A stretch of 14,707 nucleotides of DNA. Origin: Acidobacteriota bacterium. Lineage in GTDB: Bacteria; Acidobacteriota; Terriglobia; Acidiferrales; UBA7541. Shown in pieces: positions 12,365 through 14,707 of this stretch (position 1 is the stretch's first letter; every line of letters starts with the position of its first letter). The position numbers and the translations under genes were made by a program. A model generated the notes under the pieces. That model was not told the DNA's origin. It worked only from the letters and a program-made list of their open reading frames with translations, and did not search any database. The stretch is from positions 1 to 14,707 of the forward strand of contig QHZC01000284.1 in assembly GCA_003224515.1 (NCBI GenBank), in the 5' to 3' direction.

Positions 12365-14149
12365 TTAGCGGGCGCAAATGCCGGTGGTGACGATGTGCTT
12401 GTTGGCCTTCAGCTGATAAGTGAAATAGGGCACGGCCACGCGAAACGCTTGAGGATCGTTGTTCGCGCAGTGGCCGGGACTTTGCTGCGAGCAGAGCGGG
12501 CTGGCAACGTGGTCATCGGAGAACGCAATGTTGGCGCGGTGCTGCGGGTCGAGAGCCACCTGAAAAAAGTCTGCAAGGGCGCGGCTATCGCCGTTGGAGC
12601 AGCCGGTGCCGTTGGTGCAAATGGTTCCAGCATGAATGAAATGATCGCTGGCAATGTGCTGCGTAAAGGAGGGAATTGCGCCGTGGCCATTGACGGATTC
12701 GGCCATATAGACGCTCCACTGCGCCCAGCATCTGGTGGTGCCATCAGTGCAGGTTGGCTGCATGGCAGCAACATCATTGGAGTTGCCGGTGAGGTTGGAT
12801 CCCAGCCAGGTCACGACGACGTGGCCGTTGGCGTCCGCGGCGACCCAGGGGAATACGTTTGACTTGCCAACCGTTCCATCCTGGTTGACGCGCACGGGAG
12901 ATGTCCACGTGTTTCCGAGATCTGAGGACGAAGAGAGAAAGATATTTTGGTTGTCTGACCAGATCGTATAGACATAACCGAAGTTGTCAACCGCAAGCGC
13001 AGGGAAGATGTTTGCAGTGCCGTGAATGGCCCCCGGCGAGCCTGCCGGGCTGGTGAAGACCTTGTGATCCGTAAAGGTGAGCGTCGGCGCATCCAGACCA
13101 GCATCAGTGGAAACTCCAACATATACGCTGCGAAGCGGACCGGTGTTGGAGTTTTCGGTTGCACTGTCGGGTGCCACAAAGGCAACGTAGAGATTTCCTT
13201 TGCTCGGGCAGGAGCTAGTGTTGTTGTCGACTTTGATCTGGGCGGCGACGTTTCCGCTGTCAGTGGGTACGAGGCTGCCTGCGGCGGGGAGGGTCGTGGC
13301 CTCGATGGCTTCACCCGCACCGGCGACGTAGGTGAGGCCGCCATTGTTGGATCGCTGCACTTCGATATTGAAAGTGGCCACGTCGTGATAGCTGATGTAA
13401 ACGGTGGAAGCATCATTGGAGGCGTCATTCCACATGCGGTCGTCTCCAGGAACCAGTGCAGCGACGGCGTTGGGGGGCGTGAAGAAGGTATCGCCGCGAT
13501 TTGTGGAATGCGTGGCCGTCACCCCCGGGGCGAGCGTCAAGCTGGTGAAAGCCAGGTTTAGAATGGCGGAGTAGTTGGGGTCGGGTGCGTGCAGGGCGAT
13601 ATCGGCATCGCCGCCTCCGGGAGCTACGCCAAGATTGGAGGGACTGCCTACGTTGTTGACGCAGCCACCTCCGTTCAGTCCGAAAATGCCGCAATTGTCG
13701 GGCTGGCCTTCATATTTGAAGGGCAAAGTTCCGTTAGCGTTGGGCGCGCCATCAATGGGTTGAGACCAGCGCCATAAGTCCACACCGCCGGGCACGCCGC
13801 GAATGGATTCGACGTAAATAGTACCCTGTGAATCCACACGATCGCCAGGCTCAAGACCTTGCACGATAAACGCTAGGGGGCTCAAGCCGGTGGGAACAGG
13901 AGCTAATTGAGGCAAGCACAGGCTTTGGTTGGGACTGAAGCCGTCGCTGCCCGGCCCCACAAACGCAGGTATTGCTTCTCGGCCCCCGCCCGCGCCGGTT
14001 TGACTAGGACAGGCGTGCTGGTTGGTCGGATTGGGAAAAGTACTCTGCGCCATGACATGAAATTGCCCGGCGGGACCGACTTCCATCAACGGAACGAGGG
14101 CGAGCAGCAGGACACTTGCAAAGAGGAAAGCGAGTATTGATTTTCTCAT
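12365..14149 (-). CDS. Secreted Asp-box (BNR/sialidase-like) beta-propeller protein
   Basis: The 594-residue protein has a signal peptide (MRKSILAFLFASVLLLALVPL, with likely cleavage near VMAQ, residue 35). From about 180 on it has repeated Asp-box-like turns, S-x-[DN]-x-G-x-[TS]-[WFY]: STNRGDTFF (215-223), RSNNGGLTY (266-274), STDAG (347-351) and the best copy SSDLGNTW (408-415). Blade strands such as YVYTIWSDN and VVVTWLG lie between. This is the fold of sialidases and related exported propellers, but I see no arginine triad or other sialidase catalytic set, so enzymatic activity is not claimed. Twelve cysteines are scattered through the mature part, suggesting disulfides outside the cytoplasm. 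The start is supported by AAGGAG (14163-14158) eight bases before the ATG. Confidence 0.83.
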   Translation of the reverse strand: MRKSILAFLFASVLLLALVPLMEVGPAGQFHVMAQSTFPNPTNQHACPSQTGAGGGREAIPAFVGPGSDGFSPNQSLCLPQLAPVPTGLSPLAFIVQGLEPGDRVDSQGTIYVESIRGVPGGVDLWRWSQPIDGAPNANGTLPFKYEGQPDNCGIFGLNGGGCVNNVGSPSNLGVAPGGGDADIALHAPDPNYSAILNLAFTSLTLAPGVTATHSTNRGDTFFTPPNAVAALVPGDDRMWNDASNDASTVYISYHDVATFNIEVQRSNNGGLTYVAGAGEAIEATTLPAAGSLVPTDSGNVAAQIKVDNNTSSCPSKGNLYVAFVAPDSATENSNTGPLRSVYVGVSTDAGLDAPTLTFTDHKVFTSPAGSPGAIHGTANIFPALAVDNFGYVYTIWSDNQNIFLSSSSDLGNTWTSPVRVNQDGTVGKSNVFPWVAADANGHVVVTWLGSNLTGNSNDVAAMQPTCTDGTTRCWAQWSVYMAESVNGHGAIPSFTQHIASDHFIHAGTICTNGTGCSNGDSRALADFFQVALDPQHRANIAFSDDHVASPLCSQQSPGHCANNDPQAFRVAVPYFTYQLKANKHIVTTGICAR

Positions 14150-14181
14150 ATGTGTGGCTCCTTACGTTTGGGTGAAAATTG

Positions 14182-14197
14182 GTTTTCGCAGGAAAAC
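14182..14197. other. Small hairpin in the leader of the Asp-box gene
   Basis: GTTTTC-GCAG-GAAAAC is a perfect 6-bp stem with a 4-base loop, about 33 bases upstream of ATG 14149 and outside its ribosome site. It may be an mRNA-stability or regulatory hairpin; a 6-bp stem can also be chance. Confidence 0.3.
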
Positions 14198-14597
14198 GAA
14201 CACAGGCCCTACGTTCAGACACCTGCAGCAGCGGGCAGACGAGTCAAGCACCAACAGGCCTCAGCATCAGATCTCGCAGGAGAGAGGCCTCAATCCTCAG
14301 GTCAATCTCGGCCGGCGGACACCTATGAAGATCTGGACCGAGCTCTACAAGAAACACATGGGCCAGAGCACGCTGCTCTCTTGGACACCCGGTTCCTCCA
14401 GACACGCGGACGATATAGAAGGAAAAGGGTTCTCCGCAATCAGGTAATCAACGCAAACCGGGCTCCTGAGAAAACCCGAGACCTTTCTAGCGCGGGAGCG
14501 CTGGTTCTTCGATTTTCCCGGTCAGAGGGCAATGGTTCCAGGAAGAGGACCCGCGCCGTTCCTCTAATGCCCGCGGGATTTGTAAAAAGGAGTGAAA

Positions 14598-14645
14598 GTG
14601 ATTCAGAGGTTTTCAAGAGCGCCGGAGACGAGCACGGAGCGATGA
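14598..14645 (+). CDS. Possible 15-residue leader ORF
   Basis: GTG 14598 is preceded by AAGGAG (14587-14592) with a 5-base gap, a good ribosome site. It encodes VIQRFSRAPETSTER and ends at TGA 14643-14645. No known leader peptide is recognised and no attenuator hairpins are clear. It may be chance. Confidence 0.25.
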   Translation: MIQRFSRAPETSTER

Positions 14646-14698
14646 ATCTTGTGACACATGAAGATGAAGATCTCCGGAAAGAGGACCCAGACACTTAA
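14642..14698 (+). CDS. Possible 18-residue acidic ORF, start overlapping the previous stop
   Basis: ATG 14642 overlaps the TGA of the preceding tiny ORF as ATGA, the usual form of translational coupling. The product MNLVTHEDEDLRKEDPDT is acidic and unrecognised. Its TAA (14696-14698) is three bases before ATG 14702 at the window edge. Without comparative data it could be chance. Confidence 0.2.
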   Translation: MNLVTHEDEDLRKEDPDT

Positions 14699-14707
14699 GC
14701 CATGATG

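Larger units (their letters stand above)
14150..14707. other. 558-base region without a convincing gene
   Basis: This stretch holds the leader of the Asp-box gene at its left end and probably the upstream region of a gene beginning at or past the right edge (ATG 14702 or 14705). Open frames are present on both strands (for example + 14150-14698), but their products look like random, charged, low-complexity sequence, they lack ribosome sites, and I recognise nothing in them. AGGCCTCA occurs twice (14256-14263 and 14285-14292). Base composition appears less GC-rich than the genes to the left. Confidence 0.5.

Noticed and set aside
14150..14698. 182-codon plus-strand ORF in the right-hand spacer
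   Set aside because: It has no ribosome site at its start, low-complexity charged content and no motif; its start lies next to the ATG of the opposite-strand Asp-box gene.

Overview
The window looks like ordinary chromosome from a GC-rich, Gram-negative-type bacterium. Many exported proteins, a secreted Asp-box beta-propeller, a FolK next to an ARPP-1/DUF6569-like protein, and palindromic repeats of the 'TCATYCTGAG...' kind fit an Acidobacteriota (Terriglobia) member best. That placement is inference from style and gene content, not from a marker alignment. I see no phage, transposase, CRISPR array, tRNA or rRNA.

Left part (1-3435, all + strand): the 3' end of a class II aldolase/adducin-type gene, an ankyrin-repeat protein, a PEBP (YbhB/Raf kinase inhibitor-like) protein, then ruvA and ruvB. 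Gaps are short (13-63 bases), so co-transcription is plausible. RuvA and RuvB are both intact in their key motifs and form the Holliday-junction branch-migration motor.

Middle part (3573-9869): an RibD-C/DHFR-like reductase (-), with a possible leaderless promoter; a secreted GlcG/HbpS-type protein (+); a two-TM membrane protein of unknown role (-); folK (+), which makes the folate precursor; an ARPP-1-like exported protein (-) whose 3' end overlaps folK tail to tail; a degenerate receiver-domain protein (-); and an exported protein joining a COG3650-like domain to a WD40/TolB-like propeller (-).

Right part (9870-14707): a divergent regulatory region with four helically phased GCGAA repeats around a good promoter; a radical SAM protein of the SplB/Rv2578c type (+) with an unusually long N-terminus; a REP-like palindrome; a Cys-rich zinc-ribbon-type protein (-); a second, different palindrome; a large secreted Asp-box (BNR) protein rich in cysteine (-); and about 550 bases with no convincing gene except two overlapping tiny ORFs just before a possible start codon at the window edge.

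No multi-gene system stands out as new. The most useful leads are the phased GCGAA array, the two possible PEBP translation starts (exported or cytoplasmic), the COG3650-propeller fusion, the folK/ARPP-1 convergent overlap, and the degenerate receiver protein.
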